This document shows positions 9,280-17,261 of a stretch of 44,902 nt of DNA, in pieces (position 1 is the stretch's first letter; each line of letters begins with the position of its first letter). The notes under the pieces were generated by a model, which was not told the DNA's origin, did not search any database, and saw only the letters and a list, made by a program, of their open reading frames with translations. The position numbers and the translations under genes were made by a program. This DNA is from Sulfuricurvum sp. (lineage in GTDB: Bacteria > Campylobacterota > Campylobacteria > Campylobacterales > Sulfurimonadaceae). The DNA lies in NCBI RefSeq assembly GCF_028681615.1, contig NZ_JAQUHV010000016.1, positions 1-44,902 on the forward strand, written 5' to 3'.

Positions 9280-10602
9280 GTGTTTAAAACGGTTCTCCCA
9301 CTCTCAGCGATTCTGTCGCTCCGCTTTTTCGGTCTCTTTTTAGTTCTTCCGGTCCTTTCTGCCTATGCACTCAGTCTCGAAGGCGCTACCCCGCTTCTCA
9401 TCGGAGTTATTGTCGGGGGCTATGCGTTGACGCAAGCGATCTTTCAAGTACCTTTCGGTGTACTCAGTGATAAAATCGGCCGTAAACCGACACTGTTACT
9501 CGGTCTCGTCATTTTCTTGGTCGGTTCTATCATCTGTGCGGTAAGTACCGATATCTACACGCTTATGATTGGACGTTTTTTACAGGGTGCCGGTGCAATC
9601 GGTGCGGTTATCCCTGCTATGATCAGTGATTTGGTCACCGAAGAGAAACGGGGACATGCGATGGCGCTCATGGGAGGAACCATTGCGATCAGTTTTGCTG
9701 CGGCAATGGCTTTGGGACCGGTTCTTGCCGCTGGATTCGGATTCTCTTCACTGTTTTGGATCGCGGGAGTTTTGTCGATTTTATCGATGATCGTCCTCTT
9801 TACCAACGTTCCGACCCCTCCGCGTATCCGTCATATCTACCATTCGGCAACAACAACCAAAGATATCCTAAAAGACCCGAATCTCCTCAGTATGATTATC
9901 ACCAACGGGATGCAAAAAGGGCTCATGACCGTTTCGTTCGTCCTAATCCCTATCTTTCTGACCAAACCCGAATATGGCTTTTTATGGGATAAAAAAGATC
10001 TTTGGCAGGCATTTATGCCGGCTATGGTTATGGGGCTATTGGCCATGGGGCCTGCTGCCGTTTTCGGAGAAAAATATAATAAACCGCGTGAAATCTTTCT
10101 GATTTCCATCGTCCTATTCATCCTTTCCTTTACCCTGATGGGCTTTGCGAACAAAGGATGGGAGTTTATTATAGGGGTTGTGAGCTTTTTCATGGCATTT
10201 AATATGATGGAGCCGTTGGTTCAATCCATGATCTCCAAATATGCCAAAGTCCACCAAAAAGGTGCGGCACTCGGTATCGCCAACGGATTCGCCTATTTTA
10301 TGACATTTATCGGCGGTGCTGCGGCAGGTATCGCACTGCAATACTCAAGCCGTGAAGCGTTTACCATCGCCTTGCTCGTCATTACTACATTATGGCTGTT
10401 ATGGACGTTCAAAATGCAAAATCCTCATCGATATTCGCATCTGTATATCTCTATGGATCATGTGGATATGGAAAAACTCAATAATCTGGAACATGAGCAT
10501 ATTGCGGAGTGGTTTATCAATGAGACCGAAAATATCGTCGCAGTCAAATACCGCAAATCGCTAATAGAAGAAGAGGCAATTAAAGCGAAAATTGTCAAAT
10601 AA
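9280..10602 (+). CDS. major facilitator superfamily transporter
   Basis: Inner-membrane secondary transporter of 440 residues with 12 predicted helices followed by a hydrophilic tail of about 55 residues. The MFS motif A is clear in the loop between helices 2 and 3 (GVLSDKIGRKPTLL), and the GRFLQGAGAIGAVIPAMISDL segment of helices 4-5 fits drug/H+ antiporters. Similar proteins in Helicobacter and Campylobacter are annotated only as MFS permeases, so the substrate is unknown. It starts at GTG 9280 with an AAGG Shine-Dalgarno. The leader has a good -10 and an operator-like repeat. A hairpin follows the stop. Confidence 0.88.
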   Translation: MFKTVLPLSAILSLRFFGLFLVLPVLSAYALSLEGATPLLIGVIVGGYALTQAIFQVPFGVLSDKIGRKPTLLLGLVIFLVGSIICAVSTDIYTLMIGRFLQGAGAIGAVIPAMISDLVTEEKRGHAMALMGGTIAISFAAAMALGPVLAAGFGFSSLFWIAGVLSILSMIVLFTNVPTPPRIRHIYHSATTTKDILKDPNLLSMIITNGMQKGLMTVSFVLIPIFLTKPEYGFLWDKKDLWQAFMPAMVMGLLAMGPAAVFGEKYNKPREIFLISIVLFILSFTLMGFANKGWEFIIGVVSFFMAFNMMEPLVQSMISKYAKVHQKGAALGIANGFAYFMTFIGGAAAGIALQYSSREAFTIALLVITTLWLLWTFKMQNPHRYSHLYISMDHVDMEKLNNLEHEHIAEWFINETENIVAVKYRKSLIEEEAIKAKIVK

Positions 10603-10612
10603 GCTAATAGTC

Positions 10613-10635
10613 TGTCATCCTCCAGCGGGATGACA
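10613..10635 (+). terminator. hairpin after the MFS gene
   Basis: TGTCATCC (10613-10620) pairs perfectly with GGATGACA (10628-10635) around a 7-base loop, ten bases after the MFS stop. Only TTATCT follows, so it is a weak intrinsic terminator or a repeat hairpin. It marks the left border of the three-gene motor cassette. Confidence 0.5.
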
Positions 10636-10678
10636 TTATCTCCAATCCTTTTCCTCCCTCTTTCAACACATCAAAGGA

Positions 10679-10684
10679 TATAAT
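10679..10684 (+). promoter_or_regulatory. -10 box for the MotA/ZorA-like cassette
   Basis: A perfect TATAAT lies 26 bases before the ATG at 10711; CGGAG at 10699-10703 is the Shine-Dalgarno. There is no recognisable -35, as is common in Campylobacterota. The three downstream genes are close-packed and probably share this promoter. Confidence 0.6.
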
Positions 10685-10710
10685 ACTCTTTTCACAAACG
10701 GAGCAAAATT

Positions 10711-11847
10711 ATGATCAATAATATGGCCTATTTCGGAGTCGGTTTAATTACATTGATGTTTATCATTTTCGTGATGAACCGAAAAAATAAATCCATTCAA
10801 GAATTAGCTCCAAGTATTTTAATCACCACCGGTATTTTTTTTACATTCGTAGGGATCGCTATCGGATTAATCCATTTCAATGCGGATAATGTAGATAAGA
10901 GTTTACCCACACTGCTAAACGGGATAAAAACTGCATTTTGGGCATCTGCCACAGGTGTTTTGTTTGCTTTGATAATCAAACTTCTGGATATTTTCGATTT
11001 AACGCAGCACAATGATTCCGCCCAGATTGAGGGAATGAGTATCGATGATATCGTCACCTATCAGGCCAAACAAACCGAAGTGCTGGTGGAGATACTCCAA
11101 AGTATCAAAAATATGCACACCTCGATCACCGCTCAGGATGAATCTTCCCTTGTGAGCCAAATCACATTATTGAGAAATGAATCAAACCAACAAAGCAACG
11201 CATTGCGCCAAGAATTTCGGAATTTTGCTGAAACCATGGCGGAAAACAATTCAAAAGTATTTATCGAAGCACTCAAGGATGTTATCAAAGATTTCAACGA
11301 CAAAATCACTGAACAGTTTGGGGATAACTTTAAACAGCTGAATCAAGCGGTCGAAAAAACCGTCATCTGGCAGGAAAACTACAGAAATCAAATGACCCAA
11401 TCCATCGAGACAATGACCCTCATAACAGCTATGTTGGAATCTCAAGCCCATGATTACAGTGTAGTCGTTTCCAACAGTGCCGAATTCGAAGGGCATGTAT
11501 CGGCGATGGCGCGTTCACTGGAAGAGATAACGTTTCAGAGAGAACATCTCCAAAGCCTTATTCAATCCCTCGTGAACTTTTTGGAGTCCGCATCGGATTC
11601 TCTCCCGCTGATCGGACAAAAAGTTGACGATATGACGGAACGTTTGGTCAAAGGGATGAATGAAGCTACCGAAGAAGTTCAAAAACAAGTCACTCTTCTC
11701 GATAATGAGCTGGAAATTGCTCTTAAAAGATCATTGGAAGGGTTGGGTCAGCAATTAGCCTCTCTCTCAAACAAATTTGTACAGGACTACACGCCTCTGA
11801 CCGATAAATTGCGAGAAGTGGTCGCGTTGGCTTCCAAACAACGATGA
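10711..11847 (+). CDS. MotA/TolQ/ExbB-family channel protein with long cytoplasmic tail (ZorA-like)
   Basis: Putative stator channel subunit of an ion-driven motor. Of 378 residues, about 3-22, 33-55 and 75-96 are membrane helices. The second reads SILITTGIFFTFVGIAIGL and the third AFWASATGVLFALII, with the small and Thr residues that line MotA/TolQ-type pores. The last 280 residues are a soluble, mostly helical tail with coiled-coil heptads. Flagellar MotA has four helices and a cytoplasmic loop; three helices plus a long C-terminal tail is the ZorA arrangement of the Zorya anti-phage system. The following MotB/ZorB-like gene supports this. It could instead be a TolQ-like motor of unknown use. 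Confidence 0.75.
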   Translation: MINNMAYFGVGLITLMFIIFVMNRKNKSIQELAPSILITTGIFFTFVGIAIGLIHFNADNVDKSLPTLLNGIKTAFWASATGVLFALIIKLLDIFDLTQHNDSAQIEGMSIDDIVTYQAKQTEVLVEILQSIKNMHTSITAQDESSLVSQITLLRNESNQQSNALRQEFRNFAETMAENNSKVFIEALKDVIKDFNDKITEQFGDNFKQLNQAVEKTVIWQENYRNQMTQSIETMTLITAMLESQAHDYSVVVSNSAEFEGHVSAMARSLEEITFQREHLQSLIQSLVNFLESASDSLPLIGQKVDDMTERLVKGMNEATEEVQKQVTLLDNELEIALKRSLEGLGQQLASLSNKFVQDYTPLTDKLREVVALASKQR

Positions 11848-11860
11848 TCGGGTTTACAGT

Positions 11861-12583
11861 ATGAACAATACCCTGCTACCGCGAAAAAAACACCACAGCA
11901 AAGAAGATTACTGGATCAGTTTAAGCGATATGATGACCTCGCTGATGATGCTCTTTTTGCTGATCTCCGTTATCTATATGATTAAGGTTCAAGACAGTGT
12001 TAAAGTTCCCCAAATCTATAAAGAGACAACCCAAGGGCTTAATCATGCCCTCAAAAAAGAGTTTGATCAAGACCTAAACAAATGGGGTGCTGTCATCGAT
12101 AAAGATTTAACCGTCCGCTTTCAACAGCCTGATATACTGTTTGCTACCGGGTCATCTGTTCTGACACCAAGATTTAAAGAGATTTTGGATGAATTTTTCA
12201 CCCGCTATTTGAAAATCATGATGTCCAAACAATTTATCAATAATATCGAAGAGATTCGGATTGAGGGATATACATCCTCTATTTGGGAGGGAGAAAGTGA
12301 TCGTGAAAAAGCCTATTTTAAAAACATGACTCTTTCCCAAGAACGAACGAGAGCTACACTAGAATACATCATGACCTCCGATAAAATCAATCTGAGCGAT
12401 GATCAAAAAGAGTGGCTGATGAAATATTTTAGCGCTATCGGGTTTTCTTCAGGTCATCCTCTAAGCAGCAGCGGAAGATGCGTAATCGATGGGGAAAGTG
12501 AAGATTGTCGGCTATCTCAGAGGGTAGAGTTTCGAGTCCGCACCAACATTGAGCGCAAAGTCGCTGATATTGTAGAAAAATAA
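11861..12583 (+). CDS. MotB/OmpA-domain protein (ZorB-like)
   Basis: Putative peptidoglycan-anchored partner of the channel protein. It has 240 residues: a short basic cytoplasmic N-terminus, one membrane helix (about 19-40) opening with ISLSDMMTSLMMLFLL, and a periplasmic OmpA-like domain. Asp23 in SDMMTSL sits where MotB and ZorB carry the essential ion-binding Asp. The OmpA-like part has FATGSSVLTPRFKEIL, IRIEGYTSS, LSQERTRATLEYI and SQRVEFRVRT, matching the peptidoglycan-binding fold. It begins 13 bases after the channel gene and ends in a TAATG overlap with the third gene, so all three are coupled. Confidence 0.78.
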   Translation: MNNTLLPRKKHHSKEDYWISLSDMMTSLMMLFLLISVIYMIKVQDSVKVPQIYKETTQGLNHALKKEFDQDLNKWGAVIDKDLTVRFQQPDILFATGSSVLTPRFKEILDEFFTRYLKIMMSKQFINNIEEIRIEGYTSSIWEGESDREKAYFKNMTLSQERTRATLEYIMTSDKINLSDDQKEWLMKYFSAIGFSSGHPLSSSGRCVIDGESEDCRLSQRVEFRVRTNIERKVADIVEK

Positions 12584-13122
12584 TGAATCTCACCGATTTT
12601 TTGGAGTTTAAACCGCTTGAAAGTCTCCGAAGTGAAATGAAAGCGCCTTTGGTAAAACCAATCTTTATCCACTCTTTTCAAAATCCAATCATCACTCATA
12701 AAAGCGATAGACTAGAGCTCAAATCGCTCAATGAGCTGACAATACATCCCGATGGTACATTGCTGTACAACAACAGTCGGGTTCTTTTGTATATCGTCGA
12801 TTACAGTTTAACCAATATCTATGATAACCCAATTGTCTCTGAGTTTCATATCAGTTCATGTCCAACACTACAAGAGCTCATTACCAGAGGACGTCGGCTA
12901 AGATATTTTGTCACATCCGGAGACGATGAGCTATTTTTAGTTGATCAAATGTTTGAAAGTACCAATCAAATAACACTCGTCCAAAAACTAAGCGTTTGCA
13001 AACATTGTCTGGCATTTCTTAATTGGTCGCAATACGAGGATGTAGATGAGATTACTAAACAAAATATATTTAAAAGTTTTACCGTACTTTCATTTTTTGA
13101 AAAATATCCGAGAGAGCTTTAA
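12583..13122 (+). CDS. uncharacterised third component of the ZorAB-like cassette, His/Cys cluster
   Basis: A 179-residue soluble protein with no signal peptide or membrane helix. Its start overlaps the ZorB-like stop by one base. The core (about 65-150) holds RVLLYIVDYS, FHISSCPTLQELITRGRRLRYFVT and KLSVCKHCLAFLNW. His89, Cys93, Cys139 and Cys142 could form one zinc site. The pattern (YxV...FHxxxCxTL...GRxxRYxVT...VCKxCLxxLN) reminds me of uncharacterised proteins that in some genomes continue into a C-terminal HNH nuclease; this one stops after a short helix and has no HNH. Type II Zorya uses an HNH protein, ZorE, as third component, so this may be a sensor-like part without the nuclease. 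Function unproven. Confidence 0.7.
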   Translation: MNLTDFLEFKPLESLRSEMKAPLVKPIFIHSFQNPIITHKSDRLELKSLNELTIHPDGTLLYNNSRVLLYIVDYSLTNIYDNPIVSEFHISSCPTLQELITRGRRLRYFVTSGDDELFLVDQMFESTNQITLVQKLSVCKHCLAFLNWSQYEDVDEITKQNIFKSFTVLSFFEKYPREL

Positions 13123-13127
13123 TCAGT

Positions 13128-14327
13128 TTATAGCTTTATCACCCGGACAAGTGTACCCGCTTCCAAATCTCCGTCCTCTTCACCACAGATCATGAGTCCC
13201 GCATTTCCGAGCAGATTGGTCAAAATCGCAGAGCTTCCCGTCTTTTTCCCATCGAAATCAACATAGTAACGCCCGTCTTCGAAATTTAGATTACACGCTG
13301 TAAATTCACTTTTATTGGAACGTTTGGAAAAAGGGACTTTGAGTATCGCCTCAATAGGTTCATACGGATTCTCACGCCCCATCATTCGTGCAATCAACGG
13401 CGCCGCATACAGGATAAAGGTGACAGCGGAAGAATACGCGAAGCCCGGCAAAGAGACGATAAACTTCTCTCCCCGCTGTGCTACCATGACATGCTGACCG
13501 GGTTTGATATTGACCCCTTTGAAAATGACCTCGGCACCAAGTTTAGGGACGATATGTTTTACAAAATCATAATCCCCGACACTCACTCCGCCTGTACTGA
13601 CAACAATATCACTTGCGTGCATTGCCGCTTCAAACCGTTCCATAATGGCATGTTTGTCATCCCCGACGATGCCCATCTGGACGCTCTCTGCCCCCAATGA
13701 ATCGACCAGCGCTTGCAGCGTATAACTGTTGGAACTTCGGATTTGCCCCGCATGACGAGCCGTTTCTCCGATATCGAGGATCTCGCTTCCTGTCGCGATA
13801 ATTGCAACACGGGGGCGCTGAGCCACACGTATCATCACCCGATTGACACCGGCCAACACACCGATCTGTGCGAATCCGAGCTGCGTTCCTTTAGGGATCA
13901 GGACTTCTCCTTCGCGATAGCTCTCTCCGACCGGACGGACGGCAAAACCGGAGGGAACCTCTTTTTCGATGATGATTTTGTTCCCCTCTACCCGAACGTT
14001 TTCGATAGGGATAAGAGTATCGGCACCCTGCGGCATCAATGAGCCGGTAAAGGTTTTTATGCACATTCCGCTCGTCACTCCGGCAACGCTGTCGGCTCCG
14101 GCAGGATTATCTCCGAATATCTCCAATGAATCAAATTGTTCTAAATCGCTGTGGACTATGGCATAACCGTCCATGGACGAAGTCGGATGGGTCGGATAAT
14201 CTTCATCAGCAATAATGTCTTCAGCCAAAATCCGTCCCAAAGAAGCCGTTAAAAAGACCTGCTCATTTCGCTCTTGTCCCATACTTAAAAGACTGATCAT
14301 ATTTCGGGAAGTCTCGTATGAAATCAT
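13128..14327 (-). CDS. moeA: molybdopterin molybdenumtransferase
   Basis: Inserts molybdate into adenylylated molybdopterin, the last common step of molybdenum cofactor synthesis. It has 399 residues, normal for MoeA. Seen in order: an N-terminal MoeA region (ILAEDIIADEDYPTHPTSSMDGYAI), the molybdopterin-binding domain with IIATGSEIL and STGGVSVGDYDFVK, NIKPGQHVM, then a C-terminal beta-barrel domain. It overlaps moaE by an ATGA. Its stop lies five bases from the end of the motor cassette, which arrives from the opposite strand. Confidence 0.96.
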   Translation of the reverse strand: MISYETSRNMISLLSMGQERNEQVFLTASLGRILAEDIIADEDYPTHPTSSMDGYAIVHSDLEQFDSLEIFGDNPAGADSVAGVTSGMCIKTFTGSLMPQGADTLIPIENVRVEGNKIIIEKEVPSGFAVRPVGESYREGEVLIPKGTQLGFAQIGVLAGVNRVMIRVAQRPRVAIIATGSEILDIGETARHAGQIRSSNSYTLQALVDSLGAESVQMGIVGDDKHAIMERFEAAMHASDIVVSTGGVSVGDYDFVKHIVPKLGAEVIFKGVNIKPGQHVMVAQRGEKFIVSLPGFAYSSAVTFILYAAPLIARMMGRENPYEPIEAILKVPFSKRSNKSEFTACNLNFEDGRYYVDFDGKKTGSSAILTNLLGNAGLMICGEEDGDLEAGTLVRVIKL

Positions 14328-14776
14328 GCATTGCCCCCTAATATCCCGGCACCGCTGATCGGAGTCGAACGATCACGCGCATAGATACGTTCTCCGTTTT
14401 TCAGATCGTACTTCCAGATCGGGGCGGAAGCTTTAAAATCTTCGACAAATTTCTCAATCGTCTCCAAAGCAACACGCCGTTTCGGAGAAAACACCGCGGC
14501 GATATAGCTCGATTCATGTACCAGTACATCGCCCCGGCTGTGCGCCATTTTCAGTTTTGCCCCCAATGGTGCCGCTTTTGCTTCCCATGCCTGAAACCAT
14601 GCATTTAGAATCGGTTCATACACATCGAAACTGAGCCCGTCAATCCCGTCTTCTTCCCGCACCGTTCCGATAAACGGGATATACGCACCGTAGTTGTAAT
14701 CGGCTTCTTCACTGTACCATCGGGTTATGATTTCCGGAACGTTAAGCGCTCCGTCATAGAGTTCTAACATACTCAT
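14324..14776 (-). CDS. moaE: molybdopterin synthase catalytic subunit
   Basis: Large subunit of molybdopterin synthase; it transfers sulfur from thiocarboxylated MoaD to precursor Z. The start shown (ATG 14776) overlaps the moaD stop by ATGA and gives 150 residues; ATG 14770 (MLELYDG) is equally plausible and 14785 less so. Family motifs are visible: GAYIPFIGTVREEDGI, VLVHESSYIAAVFSPKRRVALE and APIWKYDLKNG with the lysines of the active site. It lies in the moaD-moaE-moeA operon on the minus strand. Confidence 0.94.
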   Translation of the reverse strand: MSMLELYDGALNVPEIITRWYSEEADYNYGAYIPFIGTVREEDGIDGLSFDVYEPILNAWFQAWEAKAAPLGAKLKMAHSRGDVLVHESSYIAAVFSPKRRVALETIEKFVEDFKASAPIWKYDLKNGERIYARDRSTPISGAGILGGNA

Positions 14777-14994
14777 CCGCCGCATACCGGAGGAAGCAAT
14801 GATACTTTATCCCCTGATTTCAGAGGAGTATCGAGGGTTGCGACAAGGGTATCATTGACCGCTACCGCACAGTTTTCAAGCCATTGCGCCATTTCCGTAT
14901 CTTGTTTCAATACCTCAGCGACATCACGTAAAGATGCCGCTTCCAACGTTAACTGAGCCTTTTGAATCGGTCCTAAGAATTCGATTGTCACCAT
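14773..14994 (-). CDS. moaD: molybdopterin synthase sulfur-carrier subunit
   Basis: Small ubiquitin-like sulfur carrier of 73 residues ending in the obligatory Gly-Gly (PPVCGG), which is activated and thiocarboxylated for transfer in MoaE. The start at ATG 14994 is set by AAGGGG seven bases upstream and by MVTIEFLGPIQKA, a normal MoaD opening; the longer open frame upstream is non-coding leader. First gene of moaD-moaE-moeA, with a -10 (TATAAT) at 15031-15036 on the minus strand. Confidence 0.94.
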   Translation of the reverse strand: MVTIEFLGPIQKAQLTLEAASLRDVAEVLKQDTEMAQWLENCAVAVNDTLVATLDTPLKSGDKVSLLPPVCGG

Positions 14995-15030
14995 GACAAT
15001 TCCCCTTATTGGGTAGTTATATTGGTCTAA

Positions 15031-15082
15031 ATTATAGCGAAAGAGAACTAACAGTGCCTTGTCAGGGATCAATTAGTATAAT
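15031..15082. promoter_or_regulatory. divergent promoters of moaD and mqnA
   Basis: Minus-strand TATAAT (15031-15036) gives a leader of about 30 bases to moaD. Plus-strand TATAAT (15077-15082) gives a leader of about 23 bases to mqnA. Both are perfect -10 boxes without a clear -35. The two transcripts diverge and do not overlap. Confidence 0.6.
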
Positions 15083-15111
15083 ACCTATCTTATTTTATAA
15101 GAGGAGATAGT

Positions 15112-15792
15112 TTGATTTTCGGAAAAATAGATTTTTTAAATCTCCTCCCCTTTCATGTTTTTATCAAACGCTATGCCCGTACTACACGTTTTCACCAAAG
15201 CCTCCATTATCACAAGGGTGTCCCCTCGGCTCTGAACCGTGAGTTCGCCATGCGTCGGATCGATGCGGCATTTGTCTCCAGTATTACCGCACAAAACTGC
15301 CGCCATTTCGGAGTCGGAATTGTTGCCCAGCGAGAAGTTCTCAGCGTACTGTCACTCCCCAATGCCGATAAAGACGACAGCGATTCGGCAACGTCCAATC
15401 TCCTTGCTCGTATACTTGATATCCACGGAGAGATATTGATCGGGGACAAAGCGCTGCGCTTTTACTACAGCGGCGGCGACCATATCGATTTGGGAGGGAC
15501 ATGGTATGAGCAAACAGGGCTGCCGTTTGTTTTTGCTCTTCTCTCGACGCACAACCACACCGATGAACTTCACCGACTTAGCCGTGCATTTGTCTCAAAA
15601 AAGGTCAAAATCCCTTATTATATATTGAAGAAAGCCTCTCTGCAAAGCGGACTTACTCCGGTACAAATCATTCATTATCTAAAATATATCAGTTATAAAG
15701 TGGGTGTGAAAGAAATGAAGGGGTATAAACGGTTTGTAAGAGAGGCAAAAAAGAGAGGGATAAACCCCTCTTTGAAAGATATCCGATATTAA
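15112..15792 (+). CDS. mqnA: chorismate dehydratase, futalosine menaquinone pathway
   Basis: First enzyme of the futalosine route to menaquinone, dehydrating chorismate to 3-enolpyruvylbenzoate. It has 226 residues with a periplasmic-binding-protein-like fold. The opening FGKIDFLNLLPFHVFIKR and the SALNREFAMRRIDAAFVSS segment match MqnA as known from Campylobacter and Helicobacter. Translation starts at TTG 15112, five bases after a strong GAGGAG; no ATG suits the family N-terminus. The stop overlaps the convergent gltX stop by three bases. Menaquinone is the respiratory quinone of this phylum. Confidence 0.88.
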   Translation: MIFGKIDFLNLLPFHVFIKRYARTTRFHQSLHYHKGVPSALNREFAMRRIDAAFVSSITAQNCRHFGVGIVAQREVLSVLSLPNADKDDSDSATSNLLARILDIHGEILIGDKALRFYYSGGDHIDLGGTWYEQTGLPFVFALLSTHNHTDELHRLSRAFVSKKVKIPYYILKKASLQSGLTPVQIIHYLKYISYKVGVKEMKGYKRFVREAKKRGINPSLKDIRY

Positions 15793-17171
15793 TGCGCTAA
15801 AAGTGCTTCGATACGCGCCAATGTCTCTTCTACTCCGATAATCGCCATAACGCTATCAAGTGCCGGACCTGAGAGTTTCCCCATAAGGGCGATTCTCAGC
15901 GGTTGTCCGATTTTCCCGAATCCGATTTCAAGTTTGGTTACCACCTCTTCCATCACATGATGATAATCGCTTGGAAGATGGAGCTCGGATGCATTTTTAA
16001 GTGCTTTCGCAAAGCTTTCCAATATCGCTTTACTCTCTTCTTTGTACCCTTTTTTGAGTGCCGCTTCATCAAACGTTTCAGGACGGGTCAACATCTCGGT
16101 AATCAAAGCCGCCATTTCCACAAGCGTTTTTGCACGCTCTTTTATCGCGTCGAGGATGATTTCGCGTTTATCATGACTGATCAACACAACGCCGTGAAAT
16201 TCGAGAAGCTCACACAATTTCTCATTCGGTGTATTTTTGATGTAATGACTGTTAAGCCAGTCAAGTTTCTCGACGTTATACACTGATGCGGAACGGTTGA
16301 TATCGCTCGGATCGAATAGTTCCAGCATCTCTTTCATCGAGAATATCTCTTGATCTCCGTGGCTCCAGCCCAGACGGACCAAGAAATTGAGAAGCGCTTC
16401 AGGGGTATATCCAAGTGTTTTATACGCCATGACATCGGTTGCACCGTCACGTTTGGAAAGTTTTTTACCTTCGTGATTGTGGATCATCGGTACATGGAAA
16501 AATTTCGGAATTGGAAATCCGAGTGCTTGATACACAACGATTTGTTTTGGAGTATTGGAGAGATGATCGTCTCCCCGGATGACATCCGTAACTCCCATCA
16601 ATGCATCATCAACCGCAACTACGAAGTTATACGTCGGTGTACCGTCGGCACGGGCAATGATAAAATCATCCAGGATGTCGGCGACGTTGAAAACAACGTC
16701 TCCTTTCACCCCGTCATGTACCGTGATGGAGCCTTCCAGCGGCGCTTTGATACGGATGACCGCTTCGCGTCCCTCAGGCGGAGTCCCTGTAAAATCGCGA
16801 TATCGATTATCGTATTTCGGACGTTCTTTTCGAGCTGTCTGTTCTTCACGAAGCGCTTCGAGTTCCTCTTTGGACATATAACATTTGTATGCTTTTCCCG
16901 CATCGAGCAGTTTTTGGGCATACTCCTGATAAATCGGCAAACGGTTCGATTGGTATTCAATCACTCCGTCATGTTCCAGTCCGACCCATTTGAATGCTTC
17001 GACAATCGCTAGAGCTGCGGCTTCATCGTTACGGCTGAAGTCGGTATCTTCGATTCGGAGTAAAAAATTTCCGCCGTTACGACGCGCCCAAAGATAACTC
17101 AGCAGCGCAGTACGCAAACCGCCGATATGTAAATACCCCGTCGGGCTTGGGGCAAATCTGGTAACTACCAT
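15789..17171 (-). CDS. gltX: glutamyl-tRNA synthetase
   Basis: Class I synthetase charging tRNA with glutamate. It has 460 residues. The HIGH-type motif is in FAPSPTGYLHIGGLRTAL at the N-terminus and the KMSKS-type motif is HEGKKLSKRDGA near residue 240. Campylobacterota usually carry two GltX paralogues, one able to misacylate tRNA-Gln for later amidation by GatCAB; which of the two this is cannot be told here. No linked gene on the same strand. Confidence 0.96.
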   Translation of the reverse strand: MVVTRFAPSPTGYLHIGGLRTALLSYLWARRNGGNFLLRIEDTDFSRNDEAAALAIVEAFKWVGLEHDGVIEYQSNRLPIYQEYAQKLLDAGKAYKCYMSKEELEALREEQTARKERPKYDNRYRDFTGTPPEGREAVIRIKAPLEGSITVHDGVKGDVVFNVADILDDFIIARADGTPTYNFVVAVDDALMGVTDVIRGDDHLSNTPKQIVVYQALGFPIPKFFHVPMIHNHEGKKLSKRDGATDVMAYKTLGYTPEALLNFLVRLGWSHGDQEIFSMKEMLELFDPSDINRSASVYNVEKLDWLNSHYIKNTPNEKLCELLEFHGVVLISHDKREIILDAIKERAKTLVEMAALITEMLTRPETFDEAALKKGYKEESKAILESFAKALKNASELHLPSDYHHVMEEVVTKLEIGFGKIGQPLRIALMGKLSGPALDSVMAIIGVEETLARIEALLAH

Positions 17172-17261
17172 GTTCTAAATCCTTTTTGGATGCAATTGCG
17201 CAATTTTAGTTAAGGCTATGTTAAAAGCGGGTAAAATAGGAGACTTTTACAAGGAGCTTCG

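Noticed and set aside
10711-12583. Reading the MotA/MotB-like pair as the flagellar stator
   Set aside because: The channel protein has three helices and a long C-terminal tail, not four helices with a cytoplasmic loop, and no motility gene is adjacent.
17194-17205. Perfect palindrome AATTGCGCAATT between gltX and the SurA-like gene
   Set aside because: Only 12 bases, AT-flanked, and no second copy; it may be an operator but chance is a fair explanation.
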